Of a DNA stretch of 64,000 bases, positions 24,448 to 33,652 are shown piece by piece. The position numbers and the translations under genes are program-made. Source of the stretch: an uncultured Opitutia bacterium (GTDB lineage Bacteria; Verrucomicrobiota; Verrucomicrobiia; Opitutales; Opitutaceae). The notes under the pieces are model-generated. The model did no database searches, was not told the origin of the DNA, and was given only the letters and a program-made list of their open reading frames with translations. The stretch covers positions 28,979 through 92,978 of the forward strand of contig CAIOAO010000013.1 in NCBI GenBank assembly GCA_903855985.1, read 5' to 3'. The stretch's first letter is position 1. Each line of letters opens with the position of its first letter.

Positions 24448-25928
24448 CCGGCCGGCGCCTGCTTCGTCTCGTGCTCGCTGATGTATTTGCGGGTCGCGGC
24501 CGGCAGCTCGTTCCAAATCCGGTACGCGATGATGCCGCCCGCCAGTGCGAAGGGCATGAGGAAGATCGGCCACCACTGCCAGTTGTGACCCTGCCAGCTC
24601 GTGCCCGTAAGAAAACCGACGCACACGGACTGCACGCTGCTGCCGAGGTAGACGCAGCCGTCAATCAGGCCGGAGCAGGTCGCCGTCGCCTTGCGCCCGC
24701 CAAAATCCGCCGCCGCCGTGCCCGACATCAGCGAGTGCACGCCCGTCACCGCGGCGACAATCAACAGCGCGGCGATGCCGACCATGTACGGAAACTTGAA
24801 CAGGTTCATCGCCATGATTGCCGCCATCATGAGCATGAACATCGAGAAGATCGCCGCCGGCGGGCCGCGCCGGGACTGGAAAAACTTGTCCGAGACCAGC
24901 CCGCCCGCGAAGCCGCCGACGATGCCGAAAAGGCAGAGCAGCAGGCCCCAGTTGGCGATGATACCCTCCGCCCCCGGCTGGGGCACCTGCTTCGCAAAGA
25001 TCGTGTACCACTGCATGATGCCGTTGCGCAGCACGCCGGCGGTCAGTTCCACGCCGCCGAGCAGCAGCATGAGCGGGCTGAGGAAGACCTTCTTCAGCAA
25101 ATCCATCGTCGAGTAGGTCTCGTGCATGTGGCCCGATGACGCGTCGTGCGTGTCGAGGTGCGGGAAACCCGCGTCCTCCGGCGTCTCCTTGATCAGCCAC
25201 ATGTCCAGCACCAGCCAGACCAGGAGGATGGCCGCGGGGACAAAAAACACCGCCCAGGTCGCGTCGTGGGCCGCGCCCGCCGGCACGAAGATCCACCGCA
25301 GCAGCGTGGACACCGGGTTGTCCGCGCCCGCCGCCACCTTGGTCAGGTTCACGATCGACTGGCCCCACTCGAAGGCGAAATACACGCCGAACGAGATCAG
25401 CGTGCCGAAGATGGCGCCAAACACGCCGCGCTCCCGCACGTGGAACCAGTTCGCCTTCACCTTGATGATCGAGACCGCGCCGTAGCTCTGGAAATACATG
25501 TTCAGCGAGTAGATCACCACAAACGGCCAGAACAGCGGGATCGACGTGCGCCCCGTCAGCACCAGCCAGGTGATCACGCCGAGCGCGATGTTGGCCAGCG
25601 ACGCGCCGAGCGCCGCGATGACAATGCCCTTCTTGCCGCCGATCCGGTCCACCAGCGGCCCGTTCACGAGGAAGGAAAACGCATAGACGCCCGTGCCCGC
25701 CGCGAAGATCAGCCCGAAATCCTCGTTCGACATCAGCGTGCCGAAGGCGTTTTTCGCCACCGTCAGGTTGTACCGCCCCATGTAGAGGAACGAGTACGTC
25801 ATCCCCAGCGGGAACCAGTTGATGAAGCGCCGGCTCAGGAACCACGGCCCGTGCTTGAGGGGGTTGTTATAGAAATAAACCCCGATGACGGTGATGAGGC
25901 AGATGGCGACAATTCCGAGGGACGACAT
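24432..25928 (-). CDS. OPA-family MFS transporter (glycerol-3-phosphate / hexose phosphate type)
   Basis: 498 residues with 12 membrane spans. Start ATG at 25928; the enormous frame upstream on this strand is antisense of pyk, the TonB receptor and others. Characteristic features of organophosphate:phosphate antiporters are the segment YMGRYNLTVAKNAFG after helix 1, an Arg in each domain's substrate pocket region, and GLISDK-like loops (GGLVSDKFFQSRRGPP). The family exchanges inorganic phosphate with an organic phosphate. The substrate cannot be told apart between GlpT and UhpT types from this alone. The stop overlaps the MBL gene's 3' end by 16 bases in convergent orientation. Confidence 0.9.
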   Translation of the reverse strand: MSSLGIVAICLITVIGVYFYNNPLKHGPWFLSRRFINWFPLGMTYSFLYMGRYNLTVAKNAFGTLMSNEDFGLIFAAGTGVYAFSFLVNGPLVDRIGGKKGIVIAALGASLANIALGVITWLVLTGRTSIPLFWPFVVIYSLNMYFQSYGAVSIIKVKANWFHVRERGVFGAIFGTLISFGVYFAFEWGQSIVNLTKVAAGADNPVSTLLRWIFVPAGAAHDATWAVFFVPAAILLVWLVLDMWLIKETPEDAGFPHLDTHDASSGHMHETYSTMDLLKKVFLSPLMLLLGGVELTAGVLRNGIMQWYTIFAKQVPQPGAEGIIANWGLLLCLFGIVGGFAGGLVSDKFFQSRRGPPAAIFSMFMLMMAAIMAMNLFKFPYMVGIAALLIVAAVTGVHSLMSGTAAADFGGRKATATCSGLIDGCVYLGSSVQSVCVGFLTGTSWQGHNWQWWPIFLMPFALAGGIIAYRIWNELPAATRKYISEHETKQAPAGHSKS

Positions 25929-26099
25929 GGCGGGAAGCGTGGAGGAGGCGGGCGCAGCAAAGGCGAGGCCGCGCCCAACGTCCAGCCGAACTCCCGCGAA
26001 TGCACGGAAAATCCGCCGCGCCGCGTCCGCCCCGTGACTTTCCCGCGACACCCGCCGGCACGCTTGCGCGGCTGGCACGTTTCCCGCAGCGTCCCGGGC

Positions 26100-27530
26100 A
26101 TGAGTGCCGTCGTCCCGTTCCGCCGTACCAAGATCATCTTCACGCTCGGTCCCGCCACCGAGAGCGAGGAAATGCTCGAGAAAATGATCCGTGCCGGCGC
26201 CGACGTGGTCCGCCTGAACATGGCCCACGCCCACCACGACTGGACCCGCGAGGTCATCCGCCGCGTCCGCACCGTCAGCGCCCGCGTCGGCCGCGAGGTG
26301 GCCATCATGATGGACATCAAGGGCCCCGAGATCCGCACCGGCGACCTCGCCACGCCCCTCGAGCTCAAGGCCGGCGAAATCTTCGACTTCACCGTGCGGC
26401 CCGGCACCCGCGACTCGGCCGAGGAGATCCGCTCGGTGGACGTCAACTACCAGAACCTCGTCAACGACATCTCCGTCGGGAGCATCGTGCTCGTGGACAA
26501 CGGCCTGCTGCGCCTCGAGGTGCTGGCCAAATCCGACGCCCACATCCGCTGCCGCGTCCTCATCGCCGGCCAGCTCAGCTCGCGCCGGCACATCAACCTC
26601 CCCGGCGTGAAGGTCAACCTGCCCGCTTTCACCGAGAAGGACCGCGCCGACACCCTCGTCGGCCTCGCCGAGGGCATTGATTTCGTCGCGCTCTCCTTCG
26701 TCCGCGAGGCGAAGGACGTGCTGCAGCTGCGCGAGTTCCTCACCGCGCAGAAATCCACCGTCCGCATCATCGCCAAGATCGAGGACCAGTCCGCCATCAC
26801 CCACCTCGACGAAATCGTCGCCGCCTGCGACGCCCTCATGGTCGCCCGCGGCGACCTGGGCATCGAGTGCCCGTTCGAGGAACTGCCCGTCATTCAGCGC
26901 CGCGCCGTGCGCGCCTGCCTCGCCCAGGGCCGGCCGGTCATCGTCGCCACCCACATGCTCGAGTCCATGATCACCCAGCCCGTGCCCACCCGCGCGGAGA
27001 TCACGGACGTCGCCAACGCCGTCTACGAATACGCCGACTGCGTCATGCTCTCCGGCGAGACCACCGTCGGCAAATACCCGGTCGAGTGCGTCCAGATGCT
27101 GGACAAGATCGCCCGCCGGATTGAGTCCGAGGACGACCTCGACGACCGCGAACCCGCAAACTTCACCGGCGACCGCATGAAGGTGCTGCACTCCGCCGTC
27201 GTGCTCGCGAACGAGATCCCGCACTCCAAGATCATCACCTTCACCCGCCACGGCTTCATGGCCAACGGCCTCGCCGCGCTGCGCCCGGTGCACGCGCCCA
27301 TCCTGGCCATCACGCCGGCCCTCGGGCTGCTGCGCCAGCTCCGCCTGCTGCGCGCGGTCGAACCCTACCTGATGCCGCTGGCCGACGAGCCCGATGCCAC
27401 GATCGAGAACGCCCTCGCCCTGCTCCGCCGCGCCGGCCGCATCGCGCCCGGCGACAAGCTCATCCTCGCCTCCGACATCCTCTCGCTCGACCGCCTGGTC
27501 GACAGCGTGCAGCTGCGGACGGTGACCTGA
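26100..27530 (+). CDS. pyk: Pyruvate kinase
   Basis: Final step of glycolysis: phosphoenolpyruvate + ADP to pyruvate + ATP. 476 residues, standard length. Residues 70-81 give MMDIKGPEIRTG, then the catalytic segment IIAKIEDQSAI, MVARGDLGIE and ATHMLESM with the metal-binding Glu and Asp. The phosphate-binding RLN segment reads RLNMAHAHHDW where most kinases have RLNFSHG, a divergence worth noting. A complete C-terminal domain is present. The start follows closely from the divergent OPA gene. Probably cotranscribed with the UroD-like gene 30 bases downstream. Confidence 0.95.
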   Translation: MSAVVPFRRTKIIFTLGPATESEEMLEKMIRAGADVVRLNMAHAHHDWTREVIRRVRTVSARVGREVAIMMDIKGPEIRTGDLATPLELKAGEIFDFTVRPGTRDSAEEIRSVDVNYQNLVNDISVGSIVLVDNGLLRLEVLAKSDAHIRCRVLIAGQLSSRRHINLPGVKVNLPAFTEKDRADTLVGLAEGIDFVALSFVREAKDVLQLREFLTAQKSTVRIIAKIEDQSAITHLDEIVAACDALMVARGDLGIECPFEELPVIQRRAVRACLAQGRPVIVATHMLESMITQPVPTRAEITDVANAVYEYADCVMLSGETTVGKYPVECVQMLDKIARRIESEDDLDDREPANFTGDRMKVLHSAVVLANEIPHSKIITFTRHGFMANGLAALRPVHAPILAITPALGLLRQLRLLRAVEPYLMPLADEPDATIENALALLRRAGRIAPGDKLILASDILSLDRLVDSVQLRTVT

Positions 27531-27560
27531 AACCCCGCCAATTTTCCCGCCCTGGCCCGC

Positions 27561-28484
27561 ATGAACGGCAAGGAACGATTTCTGAAAACGCTGCGGTTCG
27601 AGACGCCGGACCGGCCGCCGCATTTCGAGGCCATGTTTGAGCTGGAACGGGAGGCGTTTGGGTTGCAGTTCCCCGACCGGAACGACTGGGCCACCGACCG
27701 GGACCGCAAGATCGGGACCTGCGTCGAGATCTACCAGCACATCGTCGAGCGCTACCAGTGGGATGCCCTGGCCGTGTACTGGCCGTGGGGCGATCCCGCC
27801 GGCGTGCGCGCCGCCCAGCGCGCATTCGGCGGGCAGATCGCCATCGGCGGCATGGTGGGCGGAGGGTTGTGGTGCATTGACCAGATTGATGACTGGGAAC
27901 AGTTCGCCACCGACCTGGCCGAACGCCGCGACCTGATCCACGCCGAGGCCGAGCGCCGCTGCCTCGACGCGTGCGGGCGGATTGACCGGTTGGTGGAGGC
28001 CGGGGCGGACTTCATCTATCTGCCGCACGACGTGGCCTTCAACGGCGGCACCTTCTGCTCGCCGGAGGATTTCCGCGAGATCGTCACCCCGTACTTGGCC
28101 CGGCTCGTCGCGCGCGTGAAGCAGCGCGGCGCCCTCGCGTTCTTTCACAGCGACGGCAACCTCATGTCCGTGCTCGACCAGATCCTGGACTGCGGGCCGC
28201 ATGCGCTCCAGTCGCTCGACCCGATGGCCGGCATGGACCTGGCTGTGGTCAAACAGCGCACCCATGGCAAAATGGCGCTGATGGGCAACGTGCAGTGCAA
28301 CCTGCTGCAGGATGGCCCGCGGGAGGCGATCCGCCGGTCGGCCCGGTATTGTCTCGAGCACGGCAGCCCGGGTGGCGGGTATATATTCTCCACGTCCAAC
28401 ACGATTTTTCCCGGCATGCCGCTCGCCCACTATGAGTACATGCTGGAGGTTTTCCGCGAATTTTGCCGCGAAGGGCCCAAATGA
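27561..28484 (+). CDS. Uroporphyrinogen decarboxylase-family protein, paralogue 1
   Basis: 307 residues, URO-D/MtaA-like TIM barrel. It begins MNGKERFLKTLRFETPDRPPHF, the common start of non-HemE members, which lack the HemE N-terminal Arg motif (the LRxPGRxxPFA pattern is absent). GLWC, DYLxH-like (FHSDGNLMSVLDQILDCGPHALQSLDPMAGMDL) and GNVQCNLL segments resemble the methylcobamide:CoM methyltransferase branch, where a His and Cys bind zinc. It may transfer methyl groups or act on porphyrin-like substrates; no corrinoid partner is nearby. A second family member lies at 47265-48413. Confidence 0.75.
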   Translation: MNGKERFLKTLRFETPDRPPHFEAMFELEREAFGLQFPDRNDWATDRDRKIGTCVEIYQHIVERYQWDALAVYWPWGDPAGVRAAQRAFGGQIAIGGMVGGGLWCIDQIDDWEQFATDLAERRDLIHAEAERRCLDACGRIDRLVEAGADFIYLPHDVAFNGGTFCSPEDFREIVTPYLARLVARVKQRGALAFFHSDGNLMSVLDQILDCGPHALQSLDPMAGMDLAVVKQRTHGKMALMGNVQCNLLQDGPREAIRRSARYCLEHGSPGGGYIFSTSNTIFPGMPLAHYEYMLEVFREFCREGPK

Positions 28485-28552
28485 GCGCCGGCCGGCTGAT
28501 GCCGCGCAAATGGCTTGAACCGGGTCCGGGGGCACGTTTGCTCGCCCGCGAC

Positions 28553-28948
28553 ATGCGCCGCCAACTCTCGCTCCTCCTGACCCTGACCGCGTGGCTTCTC
28601 GCCACGGGCAGCCATTGGGACCTGGTGCAGACCTTCGGGTGGGGCCGCATGATCGCGACCTACACGCAGTCCATGCCACTGTTGCGCGCGGTGGAAAAAA
28701 CCCTCGCCGGCGACACCCTCTGCGGCGTGTGCGTGGTCGTCCAGGACGCGAAGCAGCAGCAGGACGCCGCCGGCGCCAAAGCCCCCGGCTCCAAGGCACC
28801 GGAGAAGATCTTTTTCGTGAGCACGCCCGGCGTGCTCGTGTACGCCTCGCCCGCGCCGCTGTGCGCCGGCCTGGTCCCCGCGGGGTCGGCGCTCCGGAGC
28901 GCCGATCGCACCGCCCCGCCGCTCCCGCCCCCGCGGACGCTGGCCTGA
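28553..28948 (+). CDS. Small exported protein beside a TonB receptor
   Basis: 131 residues from the ATG at 28553, starting with a signal-peptide-like segment (MRRQLSLLLTLTAWLLATGS). The mature part has a short conserved-looking block with two cysteines (DTLCGVCVVVQDAKQQQD) and a Pro-rich tail. I do not recognise a family. It starts the + strand run that leads into the TonB receptor and the metal genes; a similar small Cys-containing exported protein occurs at 35780. It could be a periplasmic metal-binding or regulatory peptide, but that is guesswork from context. Confidence 0.6.
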   Translation: MRRQLSLLLTLTAWLLATGSHWDLVQTFGWGRMIATYTQSMPLLRAVEKTLAGDTLCGVCVVVQDAKQQQDAAGAKAPGSKAPEKIFFVSTPGVLVYASPAPLCAGLVPAGSALRSADRTAPPLPPPRTLA

Positions 28949-29099
28949 ACCTGCCGCCGCGCTTCTGAGCGTGCCGCGTTTCCGCCTGCTTCGGCGGGAC
29001 GCCACCGACCCGCGTTTCACGGCGGCCTTCGCCCACCCGGCCCTTCCGGCCGTGCCTCCGCGCGCCCGCGCGCCCACCCGCCAGCAACCGTCTTCTTCC

Positions 29100-31391
29100 A
29101 TGAATTTCCGTCTCCCTCTTTCCCTCACTTTCTCCCTTCTCCTCACCAGCGCGGTTTCCGCGCAGGTGCCCGGCTCCGGGGATCCCGCGCAGCCGGTTTC
29201 CCTCGACCGCATCGATGTCACCGCCGGCCGCGGTGGTCCGGCCACACGGGACAATTCCCTCCTGCCGGTCACCGCCAGCATCACCGCCCCGCGCCTCGAG
29301 GAAACCGTCAACCTCATCGACACCGAGGACGCCGTGAAATACCTGCCCAGTCTCTTTCTGCGAAAGCGCAATTACGGCGACACCCAGGCAGTGATGGCCA
29401 CGCGCACCTGGGGCGTCAGCTCCAGCGCTCGCAGCCTGGTCTTTGCCGACGGCGTGCTGCTCACCGCGCTGGTGGCCAACAACAATACGATCGGCGCCCC
29501 GCGCTGGGGCCTTATCGCCCCCGCCGAGATCGACCACATCGACGTGAGGTACGGACCGTTCTCCGCCGCCTACGCCGGCAACTCCATGGGCGCCGTCATG
29601 GAAATCTTCACCCGCCAGCCGGAAAAGTTCGAGTCCTCCCTCGTCCAGGCCGAGGCCTGGCAGAACTTCGCCCTGTACGGCACCAAGGGCGATTTTTACA
29701 CCCACCAGACCGCCGCACTTGTCGGTAACCGCGCGGGCAAGTTCTCGTTCTGGATCAGCGGTAATTTCCAGGACAGCCACAGCCAGCCGCTCACCTTCGT
29801 CACCGCCGCGACCTTCCCGGCGGGCACCACCGGCGGCTACGCGGATCGCAACAAGCTCGGCGCGCCCGCCAATGTCCTCGGCGCCAGCGGCCTGCTCCAC
29901 ACCAAGATGAGCAACGCCCGGTTCAAGGCCGCCTACGACCTCACCCCGTGGCTGCGCGTCGCCTACACCTTCGGCCTCTGGCGCAACGACGCCAAGTCCA
30001 CGACCCAGACCTATCTCACCAACGCCGCCGGCCTGCCCACCTACGCCGGCCAGACCGGCTTCGCCAGCGGCACCTACGGCTTGTTCGAGCAGCACTCGGC
30101 CCACAGCCTCACGTTCCGGACCGACACCAAGGGTCACTGGGACTTCGAGCTCGACGCCAGCGCCTACCACTACGACCACGACAAACAGCGCACGCCCACC
30201 ACCGCGTCCGCCACCAACGCGGGCGGACTCGCCCTCGGCTCCGCCGGCCGCGTCGCCGTGCTCGATGGCACCGGCTGGTCCACGCTCGATTTCAAGGGCA
30301 CCTGGCGCCCCGACGGCACTTCCGGCACGCACACGGTGACGTTCGGCGCGCACCACGACCAGTACCGGCTCTTCAACCCGACCTACAACACCCCTGACTG
30401 GACCTCCGGCAGCACATACTCGTCCGTGGCCACCGAGGGCGACGGCAAGACCCGCACGCAGGCACTCTGGGCGCAGGATGCCTGGCAGATCGCCCCCGCG
30501 TGGAAGCTCACCACCGGCCTGCGCTACGAGGACTGGCGCGCTTTCGACGGCTACAACGTCAATGGCGTCACCAGCGTCCGCCAGCCCACCGTCACCGCGT
30601 CCAATCTTTCGCCCAAGGTCCGGCTCGTCTGGACCGCCTCGCCCGTATGGACCGTCACCGCCTCCATCGGCCAGGCCTACCGTTATGCCACCGCCGCCGA
30701 GCTTTATCAGCTCGTGTCCACCGGCACCACGTTCACCTCGCCGAACCCCAACCTGAAGCCCGACGACAACCTCTCCGTCGAGCTCGTCCTCGAGCGTTCC
30801 TTCGCCCAGGGCCGGGCGCGCGTGTCCCTGTTCCAGGACGACGTTCACGACGCGATCATCTCGCAGTTCCTGCCGCTCGTTGCCGGCTCGTCCACGCTCT
30901 ACTCCTACCTCGCCAACGTGGACCACGTACGTGCACGCGGCGTGGAGTTCTATGTCGAGCGGCGCGATGTGCTCGTCCGCGGTCTGGAGTTCTCGGGTAG
31001 CGTGACCTACCTCAACGCCCGCACCCTCGCGATCTCCGGCGCCGCCAGTGCCACCGCGCCCGCCGGTTCCGCCATCGGCAAGTTCCTGCCCAACATCCCA
31101 GAGTGGCGCATGGGATTCCTCGTGACCTACCGCCCGGATGAGCGCTGGGCGTTTTCCGCCGGTGGCCGCTACAGCGACAAGCTCTGGACGACCCTCGACA
31201 ACTCCGACGTGAACCCGAACACGTACCAGGGTTTTGCCGCGTGGTTTGTCGCCGACGTCCACGTGAACTTCCGGATCGACCAGCACTGGTCCACGTCCGT
31301 GGGTCTGGATAATGTCCTCAACCGGAAATATTTCCTGTTCCACCCGTTCCCCCAGCGGACCGCCGTGGCGAACCTGAAGTACGCCTTCTGA
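29100..31391 (+). CDS. TonB-dependent outer-membrane receptor
   Basis: 763 residues from the ATG at 29100, with a signal peptide ending VSAQ. A short N-terminal segment carries a TonB-box-like LDRIDVTA, followed by a plug domain with SLFLRKRNYGD and DHIDVRYGPFSAAYAGNSMGAV, and a beta-barrel of about 22 strands ending in an aromatic residue (LKYAF), typical of outer-membrane insertion. It imports a metal chelate or metal across the outer membrane. The neighbouring PepSY protein and metal transporters favour a metal or siderophore substrate. Start MNF is preferred over upstream codons because it gives the signal peptide. Confidence 0.93.
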   Translation: MNFRLPLSLTFSLLLTSAVSAQVPGSGDPAQPVSLDRIDVTAGRGGPATRDNSLLPVTASITAPRLEETVNLIDTEDAVKYLPSLFLRKRNYGDTQAVMATRTWGVSSSARSLVFADGVLLTALVANNNTIGAPRWGLIAPAEIDHIDVRYGPFSAAYAGNSMGAVMEIFTRQPEKFESSLVQAEAWQNFALYGTKGDFYTHQTAALVGNRAGKFSFWISGNFQDSHSQPLTFVTAATFPAGTTGGYADRNKLGAPANVLGASGLLHTKMSNARFKAAYDLTPWLRVAYTFGLWRNDAKSTTQTYLTNAAGLPTYAGQTGFASGTYGLFEQHSAHSLTFRTDTKGHWDFELDASAYHYDHDKQRTPTTASATNAGGLALGSAGRVAVLDGTGWSTLDFKGTWRPDGTSGTHTVTFGAHHDQYRLFNPTYNTPDWTSGSTYSSVATEGDGKTRTQALWAQDAWQIAPAWKLTTGLRYEDWRAFDGYNVNGVTSVRQPTVTASNLSPKVRLVWTASPVWTVTASIGQAYRYATAAELYQLVSTGTTFTSPNPNLKPDDNLSVELVLERSFAQGRARVSLFQDDVHDAIISQFLPLVAGSSTLYSYLANVDHVRARGVEFYVERRDVLVRGLEFSGSVTYLNARTLAISGAASATAPAGSAIGKFLPNIPEWRMGFLVTYRPDERWAFSAGGRYSDKLWTTLDNSDVNPNTYQGFAAWFVADVHVNFRIDQHWSTSVGLDNVLNRKYFLFHPFPQRTAVANLKYAF

Positions 31392-31403
31392 GCCGCCCTT
31401 CCC

Positions 31404-32840
31404 ATGAACCAGCTCTCCCCGGGCTCATCCCCGCCGTCTGAATCGCAGTCCGCGCTCTACCGCGCGGTCTGGCGCTGGCACTTTTATGCCGGCCTCTTTG
31501 TCGCGCCACTGGCCATCCTGCTCTCCGTCACCGGCGCGATCTACCTCTGGAAACCGCAGTATGAGGCGTGGCGCTACCGGGCTTTGCTCACGGCTCCGGT
31601 CGGCACCGTCACCCAATCCGCCGCGGCCCAGTTCGCCGCCGCCACCGCCACGCATCCCGACGCCACCGCGATCACGTTCACGCCGGCGTTCACGCCCGGT
31701 AGCACGAGCGAGACTGTCTTGCGGCTGCGCGACGGCGAAAAAACTTCGGTCTATGTCGATCCCGCCACGGCGCGCGTCACCGGCGAACTGGCCGACTCCG
31801 ACCGGTTCATGCGGATCGTCCACGACCTGCACGGTACACTCCTCGCCGGCTCCGCCGGCGAGTACGTCGTGGAGCTCGCCGCCAGCTGGGCCATCATCCT
31901 CTTCCTGACCGGCCTGTACCTCTGGTGGCCCCGCCCGCATTTCACCGCCTGGGGCTTCCTGCTGCCCCGGTTGCGCGCGAAGGGCCGCGTTTTCTGGCGT
32001 GACCTGCACGCCGTGCCCGCCGTCTGGCTCGCCGCCGCCACGCTGTTCCTTCTGACCACCGGACTGCTGTGGACCAAGGCCGCCGGCACCTGGTATCGCA
32101 CGATTTCCGCAGCCGTCGGCCAGGGCACGCCACGCGAGTCCAACGCCGGAGCCCACCGCTCCGAGCTGACCGGCTGGTCCCCGCCCCTCCAGGCCGGCCT
32201 GGCCCAAAAAATCGACGCCCTCGTCTCCGCTCCGCCCGCCGACGACCCCCACGCCGAGCACCGCCGGGCGTCAGCCGAATCGAAATTCGAAAATCGAAAT
32301 TCGAAAATCCCGTCCCTCTCCCTCGATCGGGTGATTGCCATCGCCGCCGAACACCACGTGACGCAACCCTACGCCATCGCCCTCCCGGTCGGCCCCACCG
32401 GCGTGTACAGCGCCCTCACCGACCGCAACCTCGCCTTCTCGCGCGTCTATCTGCACCTCGACCGCTACTCCGGCCGCGTACTCGCCGAGGTCCGCTACGG
32501 TGATTTCGGCTGGCTCGCGAAATTTTCCCTCTGGGCGATCATTGCGCACGAGGGCCAGCTCTTCGGCCTGCTCAACCAGCTCCTCGGCACCCTCGCCGCG
32601 CTCGGCGTCCTGCTCCTCGCCGTTACCGGCCTCACCATGTGGTGGCAGCGCCGCCCCGCCAGCCAGCTCGCCGCCCCCGCCAGCGACGCGACCCTGCCGC
32701 GGGCAGTCTTCGTCGGCACCCTCCTCCTCGCCGCCTTCCTGCCCCTGCTGGCCGCCTCGCTGGTCCTTGCCTGGCTGGCGGATCATTTTCTCCGGCAGCG
32801 TTGGCCAGCCTTGTCGCGCGACAACCCCACGACCGACTGA
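31404..32840 (+). CDS. PepSY-associated TM-helix protein
   Basis: 478 residues with four membrane spans and two PepSY-like extracytoplasmic regions. It opens with the recognisable RAVWRWHFYAGLFVAPLAILLSVTG segment of the family. These inner-membrane proteins usually accompany TonB receptors for iron chelates and are thought to reduce or release the metal. Residues about 292-302 (SKFENRNSKIP) are encoded by the family D repeat at 32279-32309, an in-frame insertion in a linker before SLSLDRVIAIAAEH. The gene starts 12 bases after the receptor, so the two are in one operon. Confidence 0.88.
   Translation: MNQLSPGSSPPSESQSALYRAVWRWHFYAGLFVAPLAILLSVTGAIYLWKPQYEAWRYRALLTAPVGTVTQSAAAQFAAATATHPDATAITFTPAFTPGSTSETVLRLRDGEKTSVYVDPATARVTGELADSDRFMRIVHDLHGTLLAGSAGEYVVELAASWAIILFLTGLYLWWPRPHFTAWGFLLPRLRAKGRVFWRDLHAVPAVWLAAATLFLLTTGLLWTKAAGTWYRTISAAVGQGTPRESNAGAHRSELTGWSPPLQAGLAQKIDALVSAPPADDPHAEHRRASAESKFENRNSKIPSLSLDRVIAIAAEHHVTQPYAIALPVGPTGVYSALTDRNLAFSRVYLHLDRYSGRVLAEVRYGDFGWLAKFSLWAIIAHEGQLFGLLNQLLGTLAALGVLLLAVTGLTMWWQRRPASQLAAPASDATLPRAVFVGTLLLAAFLPLLAASLVLAWLADHFLRQRWPALSRDNPTTD
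32279..32309. repeat. Family D repeat (TCGAAATTCGAAAA), inside the PepSY gene
   Basis: Two direct copies of the 14-mer TCGAAATTCGAAAA, each itself near-palindromic, sit at 32280-32307 inside the PepSY coding sequence and are read as SKFENRNSKIP without breaking the frame. The AT-rich composition contrasts with the GC-rich gene around it. A related copy occurs at 45791-45820 just upstream of the COG0523 GTPase. Confidence 0.85.
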
Positions 32841-32957
32841 ACGTCTTAAACCCTGCCGCTTGTCATCGCGCCATTCTGCTCCCTAGTGTTGGCCTAATCG
32901 CCGGCATCCGGACCTGCTTGCAGCATGGACGGGGGCACTGCATTACGCCCGCTCTTC

Positions 32958-33641
32958 ATGAACCAACCCGTCCTCGTCACGATCTCCGTCACCGGCTTCA
33001 GCGTGGCGTTCCTCCATGCGGCGATCCCGACGCACTGGCTGCCGTTCGTGCTGACCGGCCGGGTGCAGAAATGGAGCCGGGGCAAAACCCTGCTCGTCAC
33101 GGCGCTGTGCGGCTCGGGCCACGTGTTGTTCACCGCCGTCCTGGGGCTTCTCGTGGTCTGGCTCGGCTTTGTCCTCAACGACCGGATCGGGGCCTGGTTT
33201 CCGCGGATCGCCGGCGGCACGCTGCTGGGCTTCGGCTTGTTTTACCTCTACCGGCAATTTGCCGGCCTGGGTCACGGCCACACCCACGCATTCGGCGAAG
33301 CGGAGTGCGGGTCAAACCCGGACGCACCGGGGCTGAATCCACCGCTCCCCGCCAAATCGGACCGCGCCGCCATCATCAGCCTCTGGATCCTGCTCACGTT
33401 CTCCCCCTGCGAGGCCTTCATCCCGGTCTATGTCTCCGGCGTGCGCTACGGCTGGGGCGGGTTCGCCCTGCTGACCGCCCTGCTCTGCGTCGGCTCCGTC
33501 CTCGGCATGGTGGTGTTCACCTGGCTGACCCTCATCGGCCTCGAGAAACTGGAACTCAAGTGGATCGAGCGCTACGATCGCGGCGTGCTCGGCGGACTGC
33601 TGTGTGCCCTCGGTCTGTTCGTCATGTTTTTTGAAAAGTAA
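32958..33641 (+). CDS. NicO/HupE-like multi-pass membrane protein
   Basis: 227 residues from the ATG at 32958 with five or six membrane spans. Two motifs stand out: HAAIPTHWLPF near residue 15 and FSPCEAFIPVY near residue 145, a His/Cys pattern resembling nickel/cobalt transporter-type or sulfite-exporter-like permeases, with a His-rich loop (GHGHTHAF) near residue 105. Metal export or import is likely from position, ten bases before the Zn/Cd P-type ATPase. Assignment to NicO, TauE or another permease family is tentative. Confidence 0.6.
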   Translation: MNQPVLVTISVTGFSVAFLHAAIPTHWLPFVLTGRVQKWSRGKTLLVTALCGSGHVLFTAVLGLLVVWLGFVLNDRIGAWFPRIAGGTLLGFGLFYLYRQFAGLGHGHTHAFGEAECGSNPDAPGLNPPLPAKSDRAAIISLWILLTFSPCEAFIPVYVSGVRYGWGGFALLTALLCVGSVLGMVVFTWLTLIGLEKLELKWIERYDRGVLGGLLCALGLFVMFFEK

Positions 33642-33652
33642 GGGCTCCCTCC

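Noticed and set aside
24432..31343. A 2303-codon open frame on the minus strand
   Set aside because: It is antisense of pyk, the UroD-like gene and the TonB receptor. Only the 498-residue OPA transporter at its end has real protein features; GC-rich codon bias leaves the antisense frame open.
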